A stretch of 9,494 bases of DNA from Gemmatimonadota bacterium (GTDB lineage: Bacteria > Gemmatimonadota > Gemmatimonadetes > Gemmatimonadales > GWC2-71-9). The position numbers and the translations under genes are program-made. A model generated the notes under the pieces. It searched no databases. It was given only the letters and a program-made list of their open reading frames with translations, and was not told where the DNA came from. Numbering within the stretch: the first letter of the stretch is position 1; each line of letters begins with the position of its first letter. Shown here one piece after another: positions 1 through 7,074 of the stretch. The stretch covers positions 1 to 9,494 of the forward strand of contig JAOUDR010000072.1 in assembly GCA_029859185.1 (NCBI GenBank), in the 5' to 3' direction.

Positions 1-2906
1 CCCGCGTCATACCAGATGTTGTCGGACGGCGTGTTCACGAGCCGTTCGTACATCACGCGCGCCGAGTCCATCTGACCCAGCTGCTCGTAGGTCCGGGCAA
101 GCCAGGGCGTCGCGCAGGTCAGGCAGGCGTTCCCGTCGTCGAAGCGCTTGAGCGTGGCCAGCGCGTCGTCCATGCGGCTTTCCGCGAGCGCGACGACTCC
201 GGCGGCCCCTTCACTCCAGAGTTCCGCTTCCTCCCCGTGGTCCGCTTCGGGGGTCCGATCGAACTCGTCCAGCAACGCCCGCGCGCGCGCCGGCTCGTCC
301 ACCGCCGCAAACGCGAGCGCGAGGTGCCCGTAGGGACGATCCAGCGGGACGACCCGGTCGAGGGGATAACGTCGCAGCGCCTCATCGAGAATCCGCCGTC
401 CGCGCTCGACGTCATCGCGGAGCAGGCGCTCGGTGATGGCGCGCCGGGCGGCACGCGTCAGGTACTGCCCCGCGAGATCGCGATCAGCGGTGATCTGGAA
501 GGCGCGCGCCCAGCGGCGCTCCGCCGCACCAAGCCGTCCGCGCATCGCGTCGAGCTGTGCGAGCCACTCATAGGCGATGGCTTCCCAGAACACGGTGCCT
601 TTCTGTTCGTCCATCAGCTCCGTGCCCAGCACCTCTGCCTGTGCGTAGTCCTTCCGGTTGGCGGCGTAGATGATACGCGCGATCTTCACTTCGGGGTTGC
701 CCGGGAACCGCGCCGCGAAGTGCTCGATGACCGCGGCTGACGAATCCCAGTGCTGCTGCTGCCCGAGCGCGGACGCGAGATTCGAGTAGTGGAGCCGCAA
801 GGTCGAGTCCACCTGCAGGGCGCGCCCGTACAGCTCGGCCGCCCGCGCGGGGTCGCCCAACTGCGTGTAGATCACCCCCAGGTTGTTGAGCGCGTACGTG
901 TCCTCCGGAAACATGTCGAGCACCGTGCGATAGGCGCTGATCACCTGGTCGCGATTGCCCGTCACCACGGAGTGATACGCCGCGGTCACCATGTACCGCT
1001 CGCGCTCCGTCAACCGATCGCGGAACTGGTACGCCTTCGTGGCGGCCTCGACGGCGCGGGCACGGCGTTCATCCTGGTTGTTCAGAATGATGGCCAGCTT
1101 CCGGTACGCCATCGCGAACGTCGTGTCGAGCGCAATCGCTTCCTCGAGCAGTTGCATCGAGCGGGCAACGTCCCCCTGGTTCCAGGCCTGCAGCCCCTGC
1201 GAGAACACCCGCAGGGCGGCGTGGGAAGCCGTCGTGACCTGTTCCAGCGGGCGTGCCTGCGCGATGGTACGCAGGCTCTCGCCGAACCGCTCGCGCAACG
1301 CGAGCGACAACTGGTCCACCGCCGTCACGATGTCGTCCTCACTGCGCGCGGTGGCCTGCTGGGCCGTGAGCACTTCGCCGGTCACGGAGACCAGACGGGC
1401 AGCGATCGAGTAGCCACTCCCCACCGACACGATCTCACCCGTGACGACCGCCTTGATCCCCTCCCGCTCGGCCGCCACCATCGCCACCGAGTCACTGATA
1501 CCGTCGGCCGGATCGCGCGCCATGAGCTGGAGGATGCGCCCGACCTGGGTCGGGTCGAGCACCGACACCGCCTGCGAGCGCGACAACCCGATCCGCAGCA
1601 ACTCCGTCACCGTGGCTCCGTGGGACGGGTCGTCGGTCCGGTTGTCGAAGTCGGCAAGAATGATCCGCTCGCGTTCGGAGATGGCCCCGGTGGCAAGCAG
1701 GGTACCCGCCGGGCCGATGCCGAGTACCCGGGAGGCGGCGTAGCCCACCGTCACCACGGCAAGCACGGCGAACGCCAATCCACCGCCGAGCAGGGTCTTG
1801 CGCCACGTCAACAGTCCCCGAACCCCACCCGTCGGCGGTCCAGTTGCCGCGCCGCCGCGCTGCACCAGGCTGGTCGCGACGACCATCCCGAGCCCGACGA
1901 CGAGAAGCCCGATAGCCCCGGCAAACACCCAGGACGGCAGTCCCAGCTCTCGCACGAGGATGTAGGTCACCGCGAGCACGGCAATGGCGGCGAGCCCGAA
2001 GGTGGCCGCGGCCCGCAGCGGGTCCGTACCGATCGTGGGAGTCCCAACCGGTATCACGCCGGAGCTTCCGGCCACCGGGGGTCGTAGGGCGTCGGCGAAT
2101 TGCGCAGCTGGACTGAACCGGTCGGCCGGCGTCTTCGCGAGCACACGCTGGAGCGCGGCGGCCACCTGCGGAGGCACGGCGGGCCGGATGGTGGTGATGG
2201 CAGCGGGCTCCACCGTGAGGTGCTGGCGCACCATGCTCTCGATCGGGCCCGAGAACGGCGGGTGTCCCGCGAGCATCTCGTAGAGGACACACCCGAGGCT
2301 GTACAGGTCGCTGCGACCATCGAGGTCGCCACTGCCGGCGGCCTGCTCGGGACTCATGTACGTGGGCGTCCCGATCGCGAGCCCCGTGCCGGTCAACCGC
2401 TCGCCCCCAGCCTCGGTGATGGCGCGGGCAATCCCGAAGTCCGCCACCCGCGCATGCCCACCCGCCAGCAGAATGTTCTCCGGCTTGATATCCCGATGCA
2501 CGACGTCGCGGCTGTGGGCGTAGGAGAGTGCGTCCGCTACCTCCCGGGCGATCTGGAGCGCATCGTCGGTGGGCAGCTGCTTCTCCCGCTCGAGCCTCTG
2601 CCTCAGCGATTCCCCCTCCACGTAGGGCATCACGTAGTAGAGGAATCCGTCCGCCTCGCCCGAATCGTACAGCGGGAGGATGTGCGGGTGGTCGAGGCGC
2701 GCGGCGATTTCGATCTCGCGGAGGAACCGATCGGGGCCAAGCGCCCCGGCCAATTCCGGCCGCAGCACCTTGATCGCCACATGGCGCCGGTGCTTGAGGT
2801 CCTCGGCGAGGTAGACGGTCGCCATGCCCCCGTGGCCCAGCTCGCGCACGATGGCGTACTGGTCGGCCAGGGCGGCCGTCAGGCGGTCGAGTGACGTAGC
2901 ATCCAT
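1..2906 (-). CDS. Membrane Ser/Thr protein kinase with C-terminal TPRs (3' end outside window)
   Basis: Probable transmembrane eukaryotic-type Ser/Thr kinase, phosphorylating proteins in the cytoplasm. I translated the minus strand from the ATG at 2906; it stays open for 968 codons to the window edge, so the C-terminus is missing. The kinase domain covers about residues 17-280. It has the glycine loop GHGGMATVY (25-32), VAIK with Lys46, a likely C-helix Glu64, HRDIKPEN with Asp139, DFG at 156-158 and GTPTYMSPEQ, so all key catalytic residues are present. Three hydrophobic segments follow near residues 302-322, 327-350 and 369-392. Next is a domain starting RIILADFDNRT (about 409-545) that resembles the FlgO/CsgG/TolB-N type domain common in these kinases, then helical TPR-like repeats (about 555-968, clearest near 672-702). 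The start gives a normal N-terminal lead into the kinase domain, although the ribosome site is weak. It is divergent from the decarboxylase gene. Substrate and signal are unknown. Confidence 0.93.
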   Translation of the reverse strand, partial: MDATSLDRLTAALADQYAIVRELGHGGMATVYLAEDLKHRRHVAIKVLRPELAGALGPDRFLREIEIAARLDHPHILPLYDSGEADGFLYYVMPYVEGESLRQRLEREKQLPTDDALQIAREVADALSYAHSRDVVHRDIKPENILLAGGHARVADFGIARAITEAGGERLTGTGLAIGTPTYMSPEQAAGSGDLDGRSDLYSLGCVLYEMLAGHPPFSGPIESMVRQHLTVEPAAITTIRPAVPPQVAAALQRVLAKTPADRFSPAAQFADALRPPVAGSSGVIPVGTPTIGTDPLRAAATFGLAAIAVLAVTYILVRELGLPSWVFAGAIGLLVVGLGMVVATSLVQRGGAATGPPTGGVRGLLTWRKTLLGGGLAFAVLAVVTVGYAASRVLGIGPAGTLLATGAISERERIILADFDNRTDDPSHGATVTELLRIGLSRSQAVSVLDPTQVGRILQLMARDPADGISDSVAMVAAEREGIKAVVTGEIVSVGSGYSIAARLVSVTGEVLTAQQATARSEDDIVTAVDQLSLALRERFGESLRTIAQARPLEQVTTASHAALRVFSQGLQAWNQGDVARSMQLLEEAIALDTTFAMAYRKLAIILNNQDERRARAVEAATKAYQFRDRLTERERYMVTAAYHSVVTGNRDQVISAYRTVLDMFPEDTYALNNLGVIYTQLGDPARAAELYGRALQVDSTLRLHYSNLASALGQQQHWDSSAAVIEHFAARFPGNPEVKIARIIYAANRKDYAQAEVLGTELMDEQKGTVFWEAIAYEWLAQLDAMRGRLGAAERRWARAFQITADRDLAGQYLTRAARRAITERLLRDDVERGRRILDEALRRYPLDRVVPLDRPYGHLALAFAAVDEPARARALLDEFDRTPEADHGEEAELWSEGAAGVVALAESRMDDALATLKRFDDGNACLTCATPWLARTYEQLGQMDSARVMYERLVNTPSDNIWYDA

Positions 2907-3067
2907 GATGGTCTCGCGCGGGGTACGATGCAGCGCAATGTACACCAGCTGGGGGTCGCGGCCAGCAAAGACACCCGACCTGGGGAGCGCGACAGCGTCG
3001 TGGACCGATCGCGCATCCGCACGCCGGGACTGCGAACGCACCACCGGCCTCTCGTCGAGTGTGAGGA

Positions 3068-3184
3068 GTCCCGGGCTGAGAGCCCGGGCTCGGCCAAGCA
3101 ACCGCGTCCTGAAGGACGCCGCACGCGGCGGTTTCACCCTTCAGGGTCTCGTTTCTCGGCCGAGCCCGCCCTTCAGGGCGGGAC
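3068..3184. repeat. Head-to-head palindromic element with four hairpins (REP/BIME-like)
   Basis: The two arms are inverted copies. GGGCTCGGCC at 3086-3095 is matched by GGCCGAGCCC at 3158-3167, and similarity extends from GTCCCG at 3068 to GGGAC at 3184. Each arm carries an outer and an inner hairpin: 3070-3088 (8-bp stem, loop GAG), 3104-3119 (6-bp stem, TGAA), 3136-3147 (4-bp stem, TTCA) and 3165-3182 (7-bp stem, TTCA). A further 6-bp stem (3117-3130) sits near the centre. The outer stems differ in sequence yet stay paired. This organisation resembles bacterial REP doublets (BIMEs). It lies between divergent genes, so it is not a terminator. I infer a mobile non-autonomous repeat; no transposase is in the window. 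Confidence 0.65.
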
Positions 3185-3343
3185 CAACCACCGCCCCAAC
3201 GCCCTGCCGTCAACTGCGAATTGCGGCAGCAGCCTGCGGACCCCCTTGATCCCAGTCGATCGCCGCTGACGCCTTCCAGGGAGACCGGTGCGCCCCTCCC
3301 GCAAGAGCCGGGTCGTGTTCGCGCGTCCCGCCCCCCAGATTGT

Positions 3344-3347
3344 GGAG
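3344..3347 (+). promoter_or_regulatory. Ribosome binding site for the decarboxylase
   Basis: GGAG is 8 nt upstream of the ATG at 3356 and supports that start over the much earlier in-frame ATG at 3221. A second candidate, AGGA at 3361-3364 before the ATG at 3374, would shorten the protein by six residues; I cannot exclude it. Confidence 0.6.
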
Positions 3348-3355
3348 CCATCCGC

Positions 3356-4798
3356 ATGTCAGGAACGACACCGATGATCTCGACCTACGCACTCCCACTC
3401 CGGCGCGCCCTCAACACCTCGCTCGACTACCTCGAGCGCCACGACGACGCTCCCGTCTCGCCGACGGTGACCCGCGCCGAGCTGTGGGAGCGCCTCGCTC
3501 GCCCCCTCACCGACGCCGGGGTAGACCCCGAGACGGTGATCGCGCAGCTCGCAACCGACGTGGACGGCGGTCTCGTCCGCAGCGGCGGCGGGCGGTTCTT
3601 TGCGTGGGTGATCGGCGGCGCGGTCCCCGCCGCGCTGGCGGCGGATTGGCTGACCTCCGTGTGGGATCAGAATGCCGGCCTGTACGCCTGCTCCCCGGCC
3701 GCATCCGTCGTCGAAGAGGTCGCGGGCCTGTGGCTGAAAGAGCTGCTGGGCCTCCCGGCGTCGGCCGGGTTCGCCCTGGTGACCGGCTGCCAGATGGCGC
3801 ACTTCACGTGTCTCGCCGCCGCGCGCAACCACCTGCTGGCAGCCCGGGGCTGGGACGTAGAGCGCAAGGGCCTGATGGGCGCTCCCGCTATCCGTCTGCT
3901 CACGAACGACCAGTATCATGGCACGCTTCCACGCGCCATCCGTCACCTGGGACTCGGCACCGATTGTATCGTGCCGGTGGCGTCGGACGAGGTCGGCCGG
4001 CTCACGGCCTCCGCGCTGGATGACGCGCTCCGGACCGCATCCGACGTGCCGACGATCGTCCACCTCCAGGCTGGCGACCTCAACACCGGCATCTTCGAGG
4101 AGTTTGGGACGCTCATTCCCATCGCCCACGAGTATGGCGCGTGGGTCCACGTGGATGGGGCGTTCGGACAGTGGGCGGCGGCGAGTCCGAAGTACCGCCA
4201 CCTCCTGACCGGGGTCGAGCGGGCCGATTCCTGGGCCACCGACGGCCACAAGTGGCTCAACGTGCCGTACGACTGCGGGTATGCCTTCGTGGCCCACCCG
4301 GAGGCCCAGCGCGCCGCCATGTCACACCGGGCGAGCTACCTCACGCACGCCGACGAGGCACGCGATCAGATGGAGTGGACGCCTGAGTTCTCCCGCCGAG
4401 CCCGCGCGTTCGCCACCTACGCCGCCATCCGGCAGCTCGGCCGCACCGGCATTACCGAGCTGGTGGAGCGGTGCTGCGGGCACGCGCGCGATCTGGCCAC
4501 CCACATCGGCGCCCTGCCTGGCGCGGAGCTGCTGTGGGAACCCATCATCAACCAGGGGCTCGTGCGGTTCCCGGCCGAGGGTGCGGGCGCCACCTCTGCC
4601 GACCATGACCGGCGGACCGACGCGGTGATCGCCGCCGTGACGGCAGCCGGCGACGCGTTCTTCAGCGGTACGTCCTGGCGCGGGATGCGCTGCATGCGGA
4701 TCTCCGTCAGCAACTGGCTGACCTCGGGAGCGGACGTGGACCGGGCGGTCGAGGCCGTGCGACGGTGTCTCGAGCGTACGGCGGACCACCCCGCATGA
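3356..4798 (+). CDS. PLP-dependent group II decarboxylase
   Basis: A 480-residue pyridoxal-phosphate enzyme of the group II amino-acid decarboxylase family (aromatic-amino-acid, glutamate and related decarboxylases), probably cytoplasmic and converting an amino acid to its amine plus CO2. Visible landmarks are the early FFAWVIGGAVPAALAADWL segment, TGCQMAHFTCLAAARNHLL in the cofactor phosphate region, NDQYHGTLPRA with His188 as the likely ring-stacking residue, HVDGAFG with Asp267 as the likely pyridine-nitrogen partner, and TDGHKW with Lys299 as the Schiff-base lysine. Length matches the family. Some relatives are oxidative deaminases or aldehyde synthases, so the reaction is less certain than the fold. 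The substrate cannot be read from sequence. It stands alone: divergent from the kinase and separated by 101 bp from the next gene. No transporter for an amine exchange system is adjacent. Confidence 0.93.
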   Translation: MSGTTPMISTYALPLRRALNTSLDYLERHDDAPVSPTVTRAELWERLARPLTDAGVDPETVIAQLATDVDGGLVRSGGGRFFAWVIGGAVPAALAADWLTSVWDQNAGLYACSPAASVVEEVAGLWLKELLGLPASAGFALVTGCQMAHFTCLAAARNHLLAARGWDVERKGLMGAPAIRLLTNDQYHGTLPRAIRHLGLGTDCIVPVASDEVGRLTASALDDALRTASDVPTIVHLQAGDLNTGIFEEFGTLIPIAHEYGAWVHVDGAFGQWAAASPKYRHLLTGVERADSWATDGHKWLNVPYDCGYAFVAHPEAQRAAMSHRASYLTHADEARDQMEWTPEFSRRARAFATYAAIRQLGRTGITELVERCCGHARDLATHIGALPGAELLWEPIINQGLVRFPAEGAGATSADHDRRTDAVIAAVTAAGDAFFSGTSWRGMRCMRISVSNWLTSGADVDRAVEAVRRCLERTADHPA

Positions 4799-4834
4799 GG
4801 CAATGATCGGGAACGACGGTGCGCGCTACCCAAC

Positions 4835-4870
4835 GCCGCTCCCATTCCACGGGGGAGTGCGGCTAGCTTT
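4835..4870 (+). terminator. Possible terminator after the decarboxylase
   Basis: GCCGC/TCCC (4835-4843) can pair with GGGA/GCGGC (4853-4863), leaving a 2-nt GT bulge and a loop of about 9 nt. TAGCTTT follows, a short T-rich tail. The hairpin begins 36 bp after the stop codon. The bulge and weak tail make this tentative, and it overlaps the candidate promoter of the next gene. Confidence 0.35.
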
Positions 4871-4871
4871 G
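4864..4871 (+). promoter_or_regulatory. Candidate TAnnTTTG promoter element upstream of the lipoprotein gene
   Basis: TAGCTTTG matches the -7 element TAnnTTTG known from Bacteroidetes primary sigma-factor promoters and lies 28 bp before the chosen ATG at 4900. No clear upstream TTG element is seen at the expected distance. An 8-base pattern with two free positions can occur by chance, and use in this organism is inference. Confidence 0.3.
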
Positions 4872-4889
4872 ATGCTGACCTCTCAACAT

Positions 4890-4893
4890 GGAG
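4890..4893 (+). promoter_or_regulatory. Ribosome binding site that selects the lipoprotein start
   Basis: GGAG ends 6 nt before the ATG at 4900. It overlaps the alternative ATG at 4888, which has no purine-rich site of its own. This favours the start giving MLRSFVRPLALLG, a cleaner signal peptide. Confidence 0.6.
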
Positions 4894-4899
4894 TCTTGT

Positions 4900-5334
4900 A
4901 TGTTGCGTTCCTTCGTTCGACCGCTGGCGCTCCTGGGGATAGTCGGCGCCGTCGCCTGCAGTGACTCACTCGCTCCCACCGACATTGCCGGCACCTGGAA
5001 CGCGACGAGCTTCGTGTTCACCAGCGTTGCCGACCCAACCGAGTCCGTCGATGTGCTCGACTTCGGCGTCACTCTGTCGATGACCTTCGAAGCCGGAGGG
5101 GCGGTCACACTGCGGATCACCGAGGGGGGCTCCACGGAAACCGAGACTGGGACGTACACGATCGATGGCTCCACGTTCTCCATTACCACCAGCGGGGATA
5201 CGTCCACCGGCACGATCTCCAAGTCCGGGAACACCCTGACCCTTCGCATCGATACCGGCGTCGAGTACGACTTTGACGACGACGGGACCGACGATCCGGC
5301 GCGCGCCGTCGTGACGCTGACCGCGGCGACCTAG
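4900..5334 (+). CDS. Small secreted lipocalin-like lipoprotein
   Basis: A predicted exported lipoprotein of 144 residues. The N-terminus has Arg3 and Arg7, a hydrophobic run (LALLGIVGAVA) and Cys20 followed by Ser-Asp, a plausible though imperfect lipobox (Ala at -3). The mature part begins DIAGTWNATSF and alternates short beta-like strands rich in Thr, Ser and Gly, including GTYTIDGSTFSI and STGTISKSGNTLTLRID. This pattern is typical of the lipocalin-like proteins often found as small lipoproteins in Gemmatimonadota. A DFDDDGTDDPA acidic stretch near the C-terminus could bind a cation, which is speculation. No enzymatic motif is present and the function is unknown. It lies between the decarboxylase and the sulfatase operon with 150 bp and a strong hairpin after it, so it is probably transcribed alone. 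Confidence 0.82.
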   Translation: MLRSFVRPLALLGIVGAVACSDSLAPTDIAGTWNATSFVFTSVADPTESVDVLDFGVTLSMTFEAGGAVTLRITEGGSTETETGTYTIDGSTFSITTSGDTSTGTISKSGNTLTLRIDTGVEYDFDDDGTDDPARAVVTLTAAT

Positions 5335-5352
5335 ACTCGATTCCGCCCCGCA

Positions 5353-5385
5353 GCTTCCCGCCCGGGACGCGGCCCGGCCGGGAGC
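5353..5385 (+). terminator. GC-rich hairpin after the lipoprotein gene, possible terminator
   Basis: The arm at 5353-5366 pairs with 5373-5385 around the loop ACGCGG, giving about 12 base pairs with one bulged T and one C-C mismatch. It starts 19 bp after the stop codon at 5334. No T-run follows, so it would be an atypical intrinsic terminator, or only a transcript-stabilising structure. Confidence 0.4.
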
Positions 5386-5409
5386 CTGCTGGCGGTTCGC
5401 CCCGTGCAT

Positions 5410-5427
5410 CACGGCAGCACCGTGCTG
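5410..5427. promoter_or_regulatory. Overlapping inverted repeats upstream of the sulfatase operon
   Basis: Two mutually exclusive palindromes overlap: CACGG (5410-5414) with CCGTG (5420-5424), and CAGCAC (5415-5420) with GTGCTG (5422-5427). They could form alternative hairpins in the leader or mark a protein-binding site. Function is inferred only from position and symmetry. Confidence 0.25.
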
Positions 5428-5450
5428 GCTCTCGACGTCAGGCGGCCGCC

Positions 5451-5466
5451 GGGACATGTTTGTCCC
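5451..5466. promoter_or_regulatory. 16-bp operator-like inverted repeat upstream of the sulfatase operon
   Basis: GGGACA (5451-5456) and TGTCCC (5461-5466) form perfect 6-bp arms around TGTT. The site ends 18 bp before the chosen ATG at 5485. As DNA it could be a repressor operator; as RNA it could fold close to the start codon. No second copy was noticed elsewhere in the window. Confidence 0.35.
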
Positions 5467-5484
5467 TCACGCTCCGCCCCCCAT

Positions 5485-7074
5485 ATGCCACGCACCGCGT
5501 TGGATCGCCTCTGCTCCAGACACCTGCTCGCTCTCGCGAGCATCACGCTCCTCTGCGGGTGCGCGGAGCCGCCACCGCCCAACATCATCTTCGTCTTCAC
5601 GGATGACCATGCGACCGCGGCCATCGGCGCCTACGGCGGACGCCTGGCCGGCCTGAACCCGACCCCGACCATCGACCGGCTCGCACGGGAGGGGATGCGG
5701 TTCCGCAATGCCTTCGTGACCAACGCCATCTGCGCGCCAAGCCGGGCCGTGATCCTCACGGGTCGGCACAGTCATCTGAACGGGATCCGGACCAACGCGG
5801 AGCGGTTCGATTCCTCGCAGGTCACGTTCCCCGGGTTGCTGCGCGCGGCAGGCTACCAGACGGCCCTCGTCGGCAAGTGGCACTTGAAGAGCGATCCCGT
5901 TGGGTTCGACTCCTGGGAGATCCTGCCGGGCCAGGGGCAGTACTTCAACCCGGATTTCGTCACGCCGGAGGGGACGGCGCGGGATACCGGATACGTCACG
6001 GACCTGATCACCGACAAGGTGCTCGACTGGTTGGCAAACCGCCGTGATCCCAGCCGCCCGTTTCTCCTCATGTACCAGCACAAGGCGCCGCACCGCGAGT
6101 GGTCTCCGGACCTGCCGTATCTCGACCGCTACGATGACGTCGAGATCCCCGAGCCGCCCACGTTGTTCGACGACTGGATCGGCCGCACGAGCGCAGCGGC
6201 TACCCAGGAGATGACGATTGCGCGGCACATGACCCTGGGATACGACCTCCGTTTCTGGCCCAACACCATCGAGCCCGACGATCCGGCCAACGGGTGGGCA
6301 GAGCGGCTGAGGGAACGCATGACGCCCGGACAGCTCGCGGCCTACGACAGCGCGTATGGCCCACGCAACGCGGCCCTGCGCGACGCGCGCATGTCGGCCG
6401 ACCTACTCGTGCGCTGGAAGTACCAGCGGTACCTCAAGGACTACCTCCGAACCATTGCCTCCGTAGACGACAACCTGGAGCGGCTGCTGAACTACCTCGA
6501 CGCTAGCGGGCTCGCCTCGAACACGGTCGTGGTCTACAGCTCCGACCAGGGGTTCTATCTCGGCGAGCACGGCTGGTTCGACAAGCGGTGGATGTATGAG
6601 GAGTCGCTCCGGATGCCACTCATCGTCCGCTGGCCCGGCGTCGTGCCGGCCGGCAGCGTGGACGACCACCTGGTACAGAACCTGGACTTCGCCGCCACGT
6701 TCCTCGAGATGGCGGGCGTCGCGATCCCACGCGACATGCAGGGACGGAGTCTCGTGCCGCTGCTTCGCGGACCGGCCCCCACCGAGTGGCGCGACGCCAT
6801 CTACTACCACTACTACGAATACCCGGGCGTCCACGCCGTCCAGCGGCACGACGGCGTGCGGACGGATCGGTACAAGCTCATGCACTACTACCTGATCGAC
6901 GAGTGGGAGCTGTTCGATCTCGAAGCGGATCCGGACGAGCTGCACTCCGTCCATGCCGATCCCGCGTACGCCGCGGTGCGGGTGGAGCTCGAGCAGCGTC
7001 TGTTCGATCTCCGGGCGCAGTACGGTGTCCCAGCCTCGGACTTCGCCACCGTCGCGGACACCACCTCCCGATGA
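5485..7074 (+). CDS. Lipoprotein sulfatase, N-acetylglucosamine-6-sulfatase/mucin-desulfating type
   Basis: A 529-residue type I sulfatase hydrolysing sulfate esters, probably anchored to an outer cell membrane. The signal peptide ends in LLCGC with Cys26 as the lipidation site. The mature part starts PPNIIFVFTDDHA, whose Asp40 and Asp41 are likely calcium ligands. CAPSRAVILTG holds Cys83, the residue converted to formylglycine. GKWHLK (Lys131, His133), HKAPHR (Lys200, His203), SDQG (Asp354, Gln355) and Lys367 fill the usual active-site positions. The TDDHA start, the LPGQGQYFNPDF segment and KAPHREW resemble GlcNAc-6-sulfatases and bacterial mucin-desulfating enzymes; the exact substrate is inference. 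I chose ATG 5485 because it gives a compact signal peptide; a GTG at 5404 would add 27 unlikely residues. No clear ribosome site precedes it. Its TGA overlaps the next sulfatase's ATG. Confidence 0.93.
   Translation: MPRTALDRLCSRHLLALASITLLCGCAEPPPPNIIFVFTDDHATAAIGAYGGRLAGLNPTPTIDRLAREGMRFRNAFVTNAICAPSRAVILTGRHSHLNGIRTNAERFDSSQVTFPGLLRAAGYQTALVGKWHLKSDPVGFDSWEILPGQGQYFNPDFVTPEGTARDTGYVTDLITDKVLDWLANRRDPSRPFLLMYQHKAPHREWSPDLPYLDRYDDVEIPEPPTLFDDWIGRTSAAATQEMTIARHMTLGYDLRFWPNTIEPDDPANGWAERLRERMTPGQLAAYDSAYGPRNAALRDARMSADLLVRWKYQRYLKDYLRTIASVDDNLERLLNYLDASGLASNTVVVYSSDQGFYLGEHGWFDKRWMYEESLRMPLIVRWPGVVPAGSVDDHLVQNLDFAATFLEMAGVAIPRDMQGRSLVPLLRGPAPTEWRDAIYYHYYEYPGVHAVQRHDGVRTDRYKLMHYYLIDEWELFDLEADPDELHSVHADPAYAAVRVELEQRLFDLRAQYGVPASDFATVADTTSR

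Larger units (their letters stand above)
2907..3355. other. Divergent intergenic region between kinase and decarboxylase
   Basis: This 449-bp stretch lies between the divergently transcribed kinase and decarboxylase starts, so it should hold both promoters. I see no convincing -35/-10 pair on either strand. Its main content is the palindromic element at 3068-3184. Short open frames here have arginine/proline-rich translations typical of high-GC non-coding sequence, and none shows a recognisable motif or good ribosome site. Confidence 0.75.

Noticed and set aside
750..2087. Long plus-strand open frame (445 codons) opposite the kinase gene
   Set aside because: It is antisense to the clear kinase/TPR reading, and its translation is rich in Arg, His, Gly and Pro with no recognisable motif. 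It is a shadow of high-GC coding sequence.
3221..3355. N-terminal extension of the decarboxylase from the ATG at 3221
   Set aside because: The 45 extra residues are Arg/Pro-rich without family similarity, and GGAG precedes the ATG at 3356.
1492..3357. Minus-strand open frame of 621 codons over the kinase domain
   Set aside because: It is a shifted frame of the kinase gene; its translation gives scrambled fragments, while the frame from 2906 gives all kinase motifs intact.
5404..5484. GTG start extending the first sulfatase
   Set aside because: It would put 27 residues in front of a good lipoprotein signal peptide and run through the palindromic leader.
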